43,356 nt of DNA from a candidate division SR1 bacterium (GCA_025997135.1 BNUE01000002.1:1-43356), one strand, 5' to 3'. Shown: positions 31,297 through 42,631, counted from the first letter of the stretch. A program made the numbers and translations. The notes: generated from the letters alone by a model not told the origin.

Positions 31297-32280
31297 ATGG
31301 CACAAAAAAATTTATGAAAAGCAAGAAAAGGCAAAAATGATGAATTTTACACTCAATTAACAGACATTGAAAAAGAGCTTAAACATTACAAAGCACAGTT
31401 TAAAAATAAGGTCGTTCTCTGTAATTGCGATGATCCGAGGGTAAGCAATTTCTTTCATTATTTTTTTCATAACTTTGAAGTTTTATGATTAAAAAAGTTG
31501 ATTACGACATGTTATAAAAATGATAATTCTAATATATTTACTCAAAACACTAGTGAAAAAGCAGTGTATTTGGAATACACAGGTGATAAAAACTGAAATC
31601 GTGTGCCTGATCCAGAGGAAATTGGAATAAAGAATTTCAAAGGTGATGGAGATTTTAGAAGTAAAGAAAGTATAGAACTATTAAAACAAGCTGATATCGT
31701 CTGTACAAATCCTCCCTTTTCACTTTTTCGTGAATATGTAGCACAACTTATGAAATACAAAAAGAAGTTTTTAATAATTGGAAATATGAATGCAATCACT
31801 TATAAAGAAATTTTTCCTTTAATAAAAGCAAATAAGCTCTGGGCGGGGTATTGATTTAACCAAAGCTTTGTTTTCCAGACTACATATGAAAACAATTTAG
31901 AAGCAAATAGAAAATTTTGTGAACAAAAGGGGTATTTTGGTAAAAATTACATCAAGACGCCAGCTGTAAACTGGTATACCAATCTTGAAGTAGCAAAAAG
32001 AAAAGAAGAGATAACACTTTATAAAACATATACACCACAAGAATATCCAAAATATGATAATTATGATGCCATTGAAGTAGCAAAGGTTGTGGATATTCCA
32101 ATGGACTATGATTGAGTAATGTGAGTTCCAATAACATTTCTAGATAAACATAATCCAGATCAATTTGAATTGCTTGGTAGTAATCGTTGAGTTGATCAAG
32201 ATCCAAATAGTATCTATGGCAAATGAAGCTATATAGGTTGAAAAGAAACATACAAAAGATTATTCATCAGAAAAAAATAA
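31297..32280 (+). CDS. EcoRI-family adenine-specific DNA methyltransferase
   Basis: 327 residues. The N-terminus GKARKGKNDEFYTQLTDIEKEL is typical of the M.EcoRI family, followed by VVLCNCDDPRVSNFFHYF (SAM-binding motif I region) and IVCTNPPFSLFREYVAQL with the NPPF catalytic motif near residue 138. The C-terminal part NWYTNLEVAKR...DGVMGVPITFLDKHNPDQFELLG and YKRLFIRKK is also family-like. It methylates adenine N6. TGA glycines are common. The next gene, 33 nt downstream, is a DUF262-HNH protein rather than an EcoRI-like endonuclease. Confidence 0.85.
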
Positions 32281-32313
32281 TTCAGTTTTTTATTTTTCTA
32301 AACTATTACAACT

Positions 32314-33390
32314 ATGACGATGAAAATTGAACTCAAACAAATCTCTATAAGAGATGTGGTAAATGGTTATACCGAAAACGATGATGATGTTTTTGGTTTG
32401 GATTGAAAATTAAATATTAGACCATCATATCAGAGAAATTTTGTATACAAAGACAAGGAAAGAAATGCGGTTATCAACACTATTATGAAAGATTTCCCAT
32501 TAAATGTAATGTATCGGTCTAAAAATAGTGATGGTACTTTTGAAATGCTTGATTGACAACAGAGAACAATTAGCTTTTGTCAGTATGTTCAAAAAGATTT
32601 TTCTATAAGCGGAAAATATTTTCATAGTTTAACGGACGAAGAACAAAATAAATTCTTAGATTACAAATTATCTATTTATATTTGTGAATGAACTGAAAGG
32701 GAAAAACTTGATTGGTTTGAAGTGATAAACATTGCTTGAAAGCCTTTGACCAAGCAGGAGCTAAGAAATGCGATTTATCATTGACCTTTTGTGAGTGATG
32801 CAAAAATAAAATTTAGTAAAAGAAATTGTCCAGCTTACGGATTAGCAAAAGATTATTTGAGTGGTAGTTGTGATAGACAAGATTACTTAGAAACAGCTAT
32901 TTCTTGGCTTAGTAAGTGAGCAATAGAAGAATATATGTCTTCTCATCAGCATAATACGGATGCAAATGAATTATGGCTATATTTTCAAAAAGTTATAAAT
33001 CGAGTACAGACAATTTTCCCAAATTATAGAAGAGAAATGAAAGGTATAGATTGGGGATTTCTGTATAATGATTATAAAGACAATACAACTAATTTTGAAC
33101 CACAAGTTGCAGAATTGATGGCAGATGATGAAGTGGATAGTAAGTCATGAATTTATAAGTTTTTACTTGACAGTGAAAAGAGACATTTAAATCTTCGCAG
33201 TTTCTCAGATACACAAAAAAGAATTTGTTATGAACAGCAACAAGGTATTTGTCCAGATTGTTGAGGTCACTTTGAACTTGAAGAAATGCATGCAGATCAT
33301 AAACTTCCTCGATCAAGAGGCGGAAAAACTACACCAGAAAATTTACAGATGTTATGTAGAGATTGTAATTTAAGAAAGAGTGATAGATAA
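32314..33390 (+). CDS. DUF262 plus HNH endonuclease protein
   Basis: 358 residues. N-terminal DUF262 (ParB/Srx-like) region: NIRPSYQRNFVYKDKERNAVINTIMKDFPLN and MLDGQQRTISFCQYV, residues about 35-90. A helical middle follows, then an HNH domain at the C-terminus: CPDCGGHFELEEMHADHKLPRSRGG...NLQMLCRDCNLRKS, with two CxxC pairs and the catalytic His in ADHKLP. Combined DUF262-HNH proteins include the GmrSD restriction family, where DUF262 hydrolyses NTP. Paired with the adenine methylase upstream it would be the restriction partner. An alternative start is the ATG six bases later. Confidence 0.85.
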
Positions 33391-33464
33391 ATTTTACCTA
33401 TGCAATAGTCAATTCTGTATATTTTTTGCAAGTTAAAGTATACTTTTTTGTATTTTTTTTTCTT

Positions 33465-36400
33465 CTACCTTTTCACAAACCTTTCTTTAATCTGCTTACC
33501 TCAGATTTCACCTACTATAAAATAAGTTCAGACTGGTAAATTTGATACATCAAAGCCTGCAGTCGGTCAGGTGATTTCTGCACTATGCAATACATTTCCA
33601 GCTTCATCGAAAATCTCTACTTTACCTGTGTAATCTCCTAAATCTTCCAGAAAGCTAATAGATAGTGCGTTTGAAGCAGGATTTGGATAGACATTAGTTT
33701 TGGCTTGCGGCAACTCTCTGATACTGGTGGGAACTGAGATTTTACAGGTATCTGCTAATTTGCCATCAGGAGTCTTGACATAGATTTCAGCTGCTCATAA
33801 AGAAATAGCCTCTACTAAGCCAGTTTGACTGACCGTAACTACGGACGGATTGCTAGATTCTCGGATGATTTCCTGATTTGTGGCATTGGCTGGGGAGATA
33901 TTTACATTTAGCTGATGAGTCTGGGTCGTTCAAAGTGTAAGTTCATGAGCATCTAGTGAAATATCTGATACTTCGATTATTTCATCTGGCTTTTCGTAAT
34001 TCAAAGTCAGCTTTCCATTTTTTTCTACTTTAAATCTCTTTGTCTGAGTGGTTACTGTCCTATCTGGAGCAACTAAAGTCCTATTGCGATCTGATGAATA
34101 TAGAGTATAAGGAATATCTATATTGAGAGATCCATTTAAATCAGTAGTCGTGACTTCCAGTTTGGATTTTCAGCCGACGGTTTTCTTTTTGAGAGTAATT
34201 TTCTCGCCAGTAAATAGCCACATTAGCCATTCGTCATTTCCAATTTGACCTAAACTTCATCGATCATAATTATCACCTACAATATTCCAGTCTACTGCAT
34301 CCTTTCATGCCTCTGCCAATATATCTATCTGGAAAGTTTGATTTGAATCAATCTGGATAGTATCTAACTGTGTTTTCATATCAGTGCGTCCATCTAGATT
34401 TGCACTGGATATAGGAGTGGACTCATATTGATTACAGCCAAAATATATCAATTCTCCCTTGGTATTATACTCTGGTACTCAGCCATACATTGTTTGATTT
34501 GCTCATCGGACATTGAAACCTGCTTCTGCCATAGATCTCGCCACATTATCAAAATTAGAGCTGGTCTCGCCAGCAATATCACACGACCAGAAAACTACAG
34601 TCGCATTTGGAATAATATCAGATAACTGTTTCATCCAATTTTTGTCTGCAGAATTTAATAATCCATCTTTTGCTTCTTCCTGTGCAGTTTTATTCATCTG
34701 CATTGCAGTTTTGGATCAGTGTCCAGCCATAAATATAGTAACATTTTCTCGTTTTCATCAGTGCTCAATTCGCTTATCCTTTATGGCCTTTAACTTACTG
34801 AAAAACATATTTGCATCATTTCATAACTCTAAACCTCTGGTAGCAAATGCACCATCTTCACCTCACAGCAGATATGGAACTGCTGCATCTATTGCACCAT
34901 TATGATCTGAATGAGCAGAAAGGACTAAATGTAAAGGTTTATTAATATCCCTAGGAATATCTATATCCTTAGACATTTGTGCTAATGATTCAGGTGTATA
35001 TCTAGAGAATCTAGTGATATTATTGTTTTGGAAAGCTTTCCAAGCGATGTCTTTGTCTGGATATTTAATATTAGTTTCTCTAAGTGTGGTCATATCTTTG
35101 AAAAAAGTTTGTGGTTCTGAGGTGTTTCGCTGTGTGCTGACTTGACTGAGTTCTTGGAACTGGGAAAGTGAGAGTCCAGTCAGATTTTTTATCTGATTTC
35201 CATCGAAACTTGCTACACTATCTTTGCCAAAAATCCCCAAAGAGTAGAGCAAAGCTAGACTACGCTGAATTGGATCAGAGATACGAGTTAACAAACTGTT
35301 TATATCTGTGATATTAAATCATGGATTTTTATTTTTATTGTCATTTTCAGCCTTGAGAATGTTCAGAGCAAACTGTGGATCTGAGGTTGATTTTAGGAGT
35401 TTGGCTTGTAGCTGAGAATTGTTATTTTTAGCGAGAATACTAGCAAAAATAGTCGCTCAAATATCATTTTGATTAGTCAAGAAATCATTAACAGACTGAT
35501 ATTCACTAGCAGATGGAGCGGAAAGAGCTGTTCATAATGCCTGCTGATAACCTGTGTTTATAAGCTGGGAATAAGTACTATTGCCTAAAGAATAGATTTC
35601 TCGAGCAAAAGCTTTGATAAGAGGTTTAAGATTTGAGTTTTCTTGGATAAGTTTTTTTATCTCGGTAAAACAGGCCTTAGTTGTAGTTTTAGTTTCATTG
35701 CAATATGATAAATATGTTGTCAAAATCATAGCTTTTTTGCTAGGGGATGAGATATTTTTGATTTCATTTAAAGGAAATGTTGTAGTTTCAGATTCTCCTG
35801 CCGCATAAACCACATTACTTCTTAGTCCACTAAAAAATTGACTAAAACTGTTTTTTCAGATGGAAGCTTTGTTGTGTAGATTGAAATGTTTGTCTGCACT
35901 TTCTATTAATGGAAATGGGCTATTACTGGCAGTCGCAGCTGATGTAAATACCAACAAACTACTTGAGCTTAAAAGTCGACTTGCAATGTTATATAGATTT
36001 GGATTTTGGTTGCACATAGACAAAATTTTGTTTTCTAATTTCTGAAATTCAGCTTTATTTATCTGTTTATTGGATGTGTATCTATTATTTGTGATATAAT
36101 AGCTTAATCTTTCTAGCTCACCACTGGATAAATCATCATCTAAAGCTTTGTCCAACACTTGGAGGTATTTTGTCGTCATATCAATATCCATTGGAACTTT
36201 TTGAGTGATAAGTATAGACAATAGATTACTGACGAAGTTATAACTAGACTTATTTAATGACTCTGGCAGATTGCCTGCTTTGATCTTATCAAAAGACAAA
36301 GAAAGCAGATCCTTTATCTCAGCAGGAGTGTTATTGATAGTCATCTCTCCATCTGTGATTGATTGAAGAGAGCTAAAGAGAATTGCTAAATCTTTTTCAG

Positions 36401-36890
36401 CTCATGAATTGAGGATTTGCTGAACTTTGGAAGTATTGAGGATGCCAGTCCCCATTGTCAAAATTGAAACATCTGGCTCATCAATTATATTTATGAATGT
36501 TCCTTTGCTTTTTGCTAACATATCAGCTTTTATCTTCTGTTTTCGAAGTGGAGCATTTGCCAGCTGAGCGGTAGATTGTTTCATTTCATTGGCGAATGTG
36601 TTTCCATATGGATTTTCACCAACTGGAACCCTGAGTAATTCTAGATCAGAGAGTTTGTTGTTTGAAAGCTTAGAATTTATTTTGTCTATAAAAGCTCTTT
36701 CATCTGCCGATAGGAGTTTTGAGCTTGGTGTAAAAATGACCTTTTCTGGATTCTCAGAGGCAAGTATTTCTGGAGTAGAATTTAACGTCATTAAAAGCCC
36801 TGCCAAGGTTCATGCTCAGAGTTTTTTAGCCTTTTCTCGAGATGATGAAGGGGTTTGTAAGGCGTTTTCTGAGGTTTTTGGAGTTTCCAT
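33465..36890 (-). CDS. Large secreted-type clan CD cysteine peptidase-like protein with Ig-like and T9SS-type C-terminal domains
   Basis: 1141 residues. The start contains a hydrophobic stretch (LGAGTLAGLLMTLNS) that could be a signal. A long helical region of unknown fold follows (about 60-600). Then comes a caspase/gingipain-like domain: LHLVLSAHSDHNGAIDAAVPYL, VTIFMAGHGSKTAMQMN with the catalytic His, and TVVFWSCDIAGE with the catalytic Cys. A Big_2-like domain (ITLSLDAHELTLG... VVTVSQTGLVEAISLGAAEI) precedes a C-terminal tag with NVYPNPASNALSI, FDVSNLPVGTYFIVG and KERFVKR, the T9SS type A pattern. TGA glycines are present even in the tag, so it is domesticated. The His/Cys assignment is by motif only. 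Confidence 0.7.
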
Positions 36891-36924
36891 GATGAGTAGA
36901 GATATGAGATAAAAACCGAGTCTA

Positions 36925-36952
36925 ATTATAATAATTATTTTATAATAATCAA
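36925..36952 (-). promoter_or_regulatory. Promoter of the large peptidase-like gene
   Basis: Minus strand TTGATT (36947-36952), 16-nt spacer, TATAAT (36925-36930), 34 nt before the ATG. Confidence 0.6.
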
Positions 36953-36987
36953 GTTTTTCCTATCATTTTCTCTTGCATTTTAATTTT

Positions 36988-38571
36988 CTACTCCCCTTTC
37001 CTTTCGTACATAATTTCAGGTTCTAACTCAACTTTAAATTCCTCTAAATCAAAAAGAGACAAAAAATTCTGATTCAAACTATTTTTTGAGCTATCTAAGT
37101 TCGCAATTCTCTTATTTCCCAGTATCCTCTGCAATTTAGCGAACCCATTAACCAACAATGGTGCAGACAGTAGTCCAAGTTGCTTGATTATTCGAAGTAA
37201 AAATTCCAAATCCTCTATCGCCTGTTTCTGCCCTTCTTTACCCTCTTTTCGTTTTTTTCGAGGCTCAACATTGGTGATATATTCATTCGCCAGTTGCACG
37301 CATTTATACCAGTCTTCAACAAATCATTTGGTATCTGCATGACTCAACTGTCCTTCTGAACGAAGTAAAGAATTCAGAAAACTTTGAAGCTCCTCGTTAT
37401 TTCCAAAAAACTCCTTTAATTTTTCATTATTCATTTTTCCTCTTTTCACTCCATACTTCTTTCCTAAGTTAGCAACGCGATTTACAAGATTGCCTCGACC
37501 TCAAATCAGCATTTTTTCTCGTGTCCCATTGAATCTATCTCGTGAGAAATCTCCATCCAGACCTATCGCTACATCATACAGCAGATAAAATACCAGTGCA
37601 TCCCTATCATAATCGCGAGCTACTTGCATAGGATCGACCACATTGCCCAGAGTCTTACTCATCTTCTGCCCATCTACCGTCAAATATCCAGTTACAAACT
37701 CTTTATCTGGCTGACGATAACCAGCACAAGCTAGCATCGCAGGTCGATAAGTCGCATGAAACTTCACAATATCTTTGCCTAAAATGTGCAAAATTTCCAA
37801 ATCCTTATCATCCTTGTTCCAGAATTTTCCAGCTTCTGCATTACGATAACAGACAGTAATATAGTTGAATAATGCATCAAACCGCACATAAGCTACCATT
37901 TCAGAGTCCCAAGGTAATTCAATCCCAATTCAGTTATGTTTATTTTCACGAGAAATAGAGAAATTTTCTAATCCAGAATTGACAAAAGCTTTCACTTCAT
38001 TGAAACGGCTCTCTGGCTCCACGAAATCTGGAGTATCAGTTCGCAACTTTTCAAATACTCCAGCATATTTTTTGAGATTAAAAAACCAGTTTTTCTCTGA
38101 GATTTCCTGAGGTTTAGTTAAATGGTCAGGACACAGTCCATCAGCAGTCAAATCACGAGGATTTTTGAACGCTTCACAACCTACACAGTAAAGTCCTGTG
38201 TATTCTCACAGATAAATGTCGTCATTATCTCTGCTTTTTATCTCTTTTAAAACTCATTGTACGAAAGCTCAATGATCTGCATCAGTTGTCCTGATAAAAT
38301 CCGTGTAAGAGATCTTCAATTCATCCCAAATTTGGACACTCTCTCCTGCTACGTAATCCAGCCACTCTTTTACGGATTTTCATTCAGATTCAGATTTTTC
38401 TACCATCTTTTGTCAGTTTTCATCTAGTCATGTGCTAAATTTCACATCATATCCCAGCAATCTCTTGTATCTCGCATAAAAATCCGCAATAAAAGAGCTG
38501 TTCGCATGCCCAATATGTGGCAATCCATTGGCATAATATATCGGTGTCGTCACAAAAAACTTTTTGGTCAT
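36988..38571 (-). CDS. metG: Methionyl-tRNA synthetase
   Basis: 527 residues. [30 protein letters not shown] carries the HIGH motif at the start, YCVGCEAF and LCPDH form the zinc-knuckle region near 130-150, [11 protein letters not shown] and WPADIIGKDI-like [10 protein letters not shown] follow, and [12 protein letters not shown] is the KMSKS loop near residue 302. The anticodon-binding helical domain fills the rest. It charges tRNA-Met. I chose the ATG at 38571 because it puts [13 protein letters not shown] at the N-terminus as in the family; an in-frame ATG at 38610 would add 13 residues. Confidence 0.94.
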
Positions 38572-38608
38572 AAATTTAAGTTTAATAAAAAAATAAAAAG
38601 CTGACTTC

Positions 38609-38636
38609 ACAATACTAATTTAATCCTCTTTTTCAA
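38609..38636 (-). promoter_or_regulatory. Putative metG promoter
   Basis: Minus strand TTGAAA (38631-38636), 16-nt spacer, TATTGT (38609-38614), 37 nt before the ATG. The rest of 38640-38800 shows no gene. Confidence 0.45.
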
Positions 38637-38835
38637 GTCAAGCTTTATCACAATTCAGCTTTTTGTCCCTATTTTTTTACATCTTTCAGAAATAATGTGA
38701 TAGCCAGAAGTTAGAGGAAAATGATGAAATACTCTTGAAAAAAAAAGAACTTCCTATATTGTGTAATCATAAAATAAAAAAAACAAATAAAAAGTGCAGT
38801 AGATTCACAAAAAATTCTCCTAGTATACTAGCAGA

Positions 38836-39067
38836 ATTGATAAAGTATGTCCGTTATCTATGAATTAGAGACAGCTTACTTTGCAGGCTGATTATTACCC
38901 AATATGATACTTGCGACACATCTACTAGGTCGTCTTTGTTATTTTAATGACAATATAGGCTATAAAACAGGTTGTATTTACCAATTTGTTTCATAACCCA
39001 TATTGATAAGGGTTTCGGACGATCTAGGAGTACTCCTAGACGTATTGTTTCAATGCGTCTTTTTTTG
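38836..39067 (+). ncRNA. Candidate structured RNA of about 230 nt
   Basis: A TATACT (38824-38829) precedes it. Its ends pair: GTCCG (38849-38853) with CGGAC (39016-39020), TTATC (38854-38858) with GATAA (39005-39009), and TATGAA (38859-38864) with TTCATA (38990-38995). In between, AACCC (38995-38999) can pair with GGGTT (39010-39014) and would compete with the GATAA helix. After it come a perfect palindrome CTAGGAGTACTCCTAG and the terminator. A 49-codon frame (38847-38996) lies inside but does not resemble a known protein. 6S-like RNA is one possibility; I cannot assign a family. Confidence 0.55.
39039..39067 (+). terminator. Strong terminator of the 230-nt RNA
   Basis: GACGTATTG-TTT-CAATGCGTC hairpin (one G-T pair) followed by seven T or more. 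Confidence 0.85.
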
Positions 39068-39121
39068 TACTTTTTTTTATGTAATATTTCATAAAATAGT
39101 TCTCAACTGAGAAAATATCTA

Positions 39122-39149
39122 TTGACTTTTTGTGAAAAATGAATATAAT
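39122..39149 (+). promoter_or_regulatory. Near-consensus promoter upstream of pap2
   Basis: TTGACT (39122-39127), 16-nt spacer, TATAAT (39144-39149). Confidence 0.7.
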
Positions 39150-39168
39150 AATGGATATATGACTAATT

Positions 39169-39201
39169 AAAAAAGTGCGAGTATTTTCTACGCACTTTTT
39201 T
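39169..39201 (+). terminator. Terminator in the pap2 leader, possible attenuator
   Basis: AAAAAGTGCG, 11-nt loop, CGCACTTTTTT, starting ~15 nt after the expected transcription start and ending 39 nt before the pap2 ATG. Either a tiny RNA or a leader attenuator. Confidence 0.65.
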
Positions 39202-39239
39202 AACTTGAAAAAAAACGGTAAATATGTATGTAATAAATT

Positions 39240-39890
39240 ATGATACTTCTAACAGAGCCAAAACGAGGACGAGAATTAGTCCAAACTGCAAAAAATTTAA
39301 CTGAGACGTATCCGCTACTCTCTCATATTACGACTGTCTGAGCGGATGTTTTTTTGATAATCTATCCTGTTTTTTTGATAGTTTTATATTTATATGGGAT
39401 ATTGAAAAAACAATTACAAGCTAAAATATGAGCATTATTTATATTCTTTGGCTGTTTTTCTTCTCTATTGTTGAATTTATTTATTCAGATTTTCTTTGAG
39501 AAACAGAGACCAATTGCACAGATGTTGCAAGAAAACTTTACAGAGACTCCATTACATCAGTTTCTGCCTACTAGTTCGTTTCCATCAGATCATTCAGTAG
39601 TTGGGATGTCGGTTGCTGTTATGACTTTGTTGCGATGAATTAAAACAAAAAATAAAAAACTGACTATTTTTGCCGTTTTCCTAGTAATTTGTGCTATAAT
39701 GATGTGAATGTGTAGAGTGTTTACCGCAGTTCATCGACCTAGCGATATTTTGGGAGGCTTTCTGGTGGGTATTATCGTTCCGTGCGTTTTAATTCAGCCT
39801 TTTTTCTTTTTTCGCTGTGAGAAGTGGATTTTGAAGCCAATAGTTAGGTTTCAAGAATGGCTATTTGAAAAATTAACTATTAAATATTAG
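39240..39890 (+). CDS. PAP2-family membrane phosphatase
   Basis: 216 residues, about five or six membrane helices. Phosphatase motifs are in order: KQRPI near residue 86 (KxxxxxxRP), SSFPSDHSVVG (PSxH, about 115-125) and RVFTAVHRPSDILGGFLVG (SRxxxxxHxxxD, with RVFTAVHRPSD). Such enzymes remove phosphate from undecaprenyl pyrophosphate or phosphatidate; which one is not decided here. Transcribed from the promoter at 39122 through a terminator-like leader. It ends 13 nt before the convergent tRNA gene. Confidence 0.85.
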
Positions 39891-39903
39891 GTGTTTAAAA
39901 AAT

Positions 39904-39985
39904 TACCCAAAGGGGGACTCGAACCCCCACGTCTTGCGACACACGCACCTGAAGCGTGCATGTCTACCAATTCCACCATTTGGGC
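39904..39985 (-). tRNA. tRNA-Leu (anticodon CAG)
   Basis: 82 nt, class II with long variable arm. Minus strand acceptor GCCCAAA pairs with TTTGGGT; D-arm TGGTGGAATTGGTAGACA; anticodon arm CACGC-TTCAGGT-GCGTG with CAG at 34-36; variable arm TGTCGCAAGACG; T-arm GGGGG-TTCGAGT-CCCCC. CCA is not encoded. It reads CUG. Confidence 0.95.
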
Positions 39986-40002
39986 ATTACTCAGTAATAT
40001 AC

Positions 40003-41121
40003 TTATTTCGTCTCTAAATGCAAGACGACAATTTCTCACTCAGTACCTAGTCTAATCGGTAAATTTGATCCAACTCACTGTGAAGTGAAAGCTGTTTTTC
40101 AGTTTCGTTTAGCCAATCAATAGACATAATCATCAAAATATTGAGATAACTGTGTAAATAACCGAATTTGACCTCTGTGAGTATGTCCAGCTAATTCCAA
40201 ATCAATAGGTGTGTGTGAAAGTTTGGATAATAAATATGGACGATGTGAAAGTAGAATTGTAAACTTATTTTCTTCTTTTATCTGAGATGAGGCAAGAACT
40301 GTTTTTAATTTTCTAGTTTCTCGTAGATCACAATCATCAATTCATACCAGCTGAATATCATCGAAAAGATCCATACTTTCATTTCTGAGTAGTTTAATAT
40401 TTCCAGCATGGCAAACTTTTTCTATAATGCTGGTATCATCTCAGAAATATACATCATGATTACCTATCACTGCATATACAGGCATTTTTAGTCTCTGGAA
40501 TGTACGAAAATAAGAAATATAACTTTTATGCGGGGTATTCACCAAGTCTCCACCTATTAAAACTAGTTCAGGCTCTTCATCAATAATCTTATTAACTAAA
40601 TGTTTAAGAAATCTTTTCCCATGAAATCAATCAACATGCAAATCTGAGATATAGATCAGCTTTCTATTTTTTTTTAATTTTTCGCTTTGCACGACAATAA
40701 CTGTCGAAATCAGTTTACGATATTGCAAGAATCATACGAGTAAGACTAAAAGGATAAAACAAATTATCACAACTCCTAGTCGAATTCCAGACGTCCAAAA
40801 ATTTAGATGAAATGCTTGTTCTACCGCCAAAGTAATGGTAGTGATAATTAAAAGTGGAAATACTCGCATTAGAAGGAGAGCAAAAAAATGTAGAAATTTC
40901 TTTTGAGAAAAATTAAATGATGTCATCAATACACCCACTCATGCGATAATTAATGAAATCATAAACCAGTGTCCATAATAAATATCAAGCAGTATAGATA
41001 ATCTCCATCCTACATAAAAAAACATTCCCCAGAAGACAAAAAATGACAAGATTAAACCTAATATTATCGCTGGAACATTTCAGATTTTTTCTGCTAATTT
41101 AATAAACCAATGTCATGACAT
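40003..41121 (-). CDS. Membrane metallophosphoesterase (YkuE/YaeI-like), copy 1
   Basis: 372 residues. Four membrane helices in the first ~140 residues, then a calcineurin-like domain: LIYISDLHVDGFHG (DxH), LVLIGGDLVN (GD), YAVIGNHDVYFGD (GNHD), FTILLSHRPYLLSKL and LELAGHTHRGQIRL (GHxH). All metal ligands are present. Related proteins act on UDP-sugar lipids or unknown phosphodiesters. It lies 8 nt downstream of a paralogue of the same layout, with tRNA-Leu downstream on the same strand. Confidence 0.85.
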
Positions 41122-41129
41122 ATAAAAAG

Positions 41130-42242
41130 TTATTTTTTAGGAAGTAAATGAATTATTACAATTTCGCTTCTGGTGCCTATCCTCAAAGGTAATCACCAAG
41201 TGCCAATTCCCTGTGTCACAAAAGCATTTCTATCTCATTCAGAGTATAATCCGTAAGCATAATCATTGAAGAATCATACTAATTCACGAGGTCAAATAAT
41301 CTGCCCTCTGTGTGTATGCCCTGCAAGTTCTAAATCAATAGGGAAATCCTTCAACTTTTCAAGAGCAATTGGCTGATGAGTCAGTAAAATAGAAAATAAA
41401 GCTGAATGAAAAGTATATGGAGATAATAAATTTTGAATGGTTTGTCATTTTCGTCTAGATTTGTCTATAACTCAGATAAGCTGTATTCATAATTCAGGTA
41501 TTACTATCCCCTGCTGAATATCTATACGATCTAGAAAGATAATATTTGTGATTTTACTTACTGTATTCATAGCTTCATCATCTCATATTCAGTCGTGATT
41601 TCAGCCGACTCCATACATCGGAACTGTGATACTTGAAAGTATTTTGAAATATTCAGCTTGTCTAATGTTTGCTCTATTGAAAAAGTCTCCTCCAAATAGC
41701 ACTAAATCAGGCTTTTGAAGTTCTATTTCTTGTTTCAGTCTGCTTAAATGAACTGTGGAAAGTATATCATCCACATGTAAATCGGCCACGTATAAGAGAT
41801 TTATCGGTTTTCATAAGCCATCTACCTCTATGTCTACTTCTGTCAACTTGGTAGAAAGCGTATTATAAGTTCAAAATCAAAATAGATACAAAAACAGCAA
41901 AGCAAAAGCTATAATTCATCAAATTTTTCTATAATTTTCAGGCAAAATTACCTGAAATAATTGTATTATTCCCATCAATATCGCGACTAATGGTATCAGA
42001 ATAAATAGTCGAGAACCTATACTTCAGAGAATTGAAAAGAATTTAATATCTAAGAACATTGCAGTCTGCATTCCAACTGCCACCAATGTTATCAGTAACG
42101 CAATTAGTAAAATGCTCAGTCTAGAACTAATTTCTCCTCCGAAAATCGCTATACATCTATTGATAATATAGTAATTTGCACCTGTAAAAAGAGCCACAAC
42201 AATGATTATGGCACCAGCCATTCCAAAACCTCAATGGATCAT
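41130..42242 (-). CDS. Membrane metallophosphoesterase (YkuE/YaeI-like), copy 2
   Basis: 370 residues. Four N-terminal membrane helices (AGAIIIVVALFTGANYYI onward), then NLLYVADLHVDDILS, LVLFGGDFFNRA, YGVGGNHDGIGDD, FSILLTHQPIALEKL and LELAGHTHRGQIIG, so the metal-binding motifs are complete. The same order and length as the downstream gene indicate a tandem duplication. GNHD has a TGA-coded Gly. It is the first gene of the pair. Confidence 0.85.
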
Positions 42243-42283
42243 TTTTTATTTATCAGATATTGAAAAGTAAAACAAGAAGTATG

Positions 42284-42601
42284 TTAGCTTTTTATAATAT
42301 AAATATAAGAGAGAAATTTTGATAAAATTAAACTACTTCCCCCACTATCGAGTAACTCGGTCAATCTCATTTTCCCATCTTGTGCTTTAATTCTCAATTG
42401 GTTAGTAGCACTAACCAGTTTATTTTTCTCTCTTGTTAGCTTAGCTTTCAGGTATTTCCAGTAATTCCTATTTTTCGTGTAATCATTTTCTCAATTCATC
42501 ATCCCTATTGCATCCACAACAGAAAAATACCGTTTGTCATTATGCCAAACTCAGCGAAGCTCTTTATCATCAAAGAATCTTATGGATATTTTATTGCTCA
42601 T
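42284..42601 (-). CDS. Truncated BRO-N / phage antirepressor-like protein
   Basis: 105 residues. IRFFDDKELRGVWHNDKRYFSVVDAIGMMN, YTKNRNYWKYLKAKLTRE, LVSATNQLRIKAQDGKMRLTELLD match the BRO-N domain of phage antirepressors and DinD-like proteins. The usual continuation (IQSIPSPKAEP and ~150 more residues) is missing: after GGSS the protein ends within 16 unrelated residues. It may be a remnant or a DNA-binding domain alone. It has its own promoter with a palindrome over the -10. Confidence 0.7.
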
Positions 42602-42631
42602 ATTTTACTTTTATGGGATAAACTGATAATA

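Noticed and set aside
38847-38996. 49-codon frame inside the 230-nt RNA as a gene
   Set aside because: Its ends coincide with paired helix strands and it resembles no protein; RNA structure is the better explanation, though not proven.
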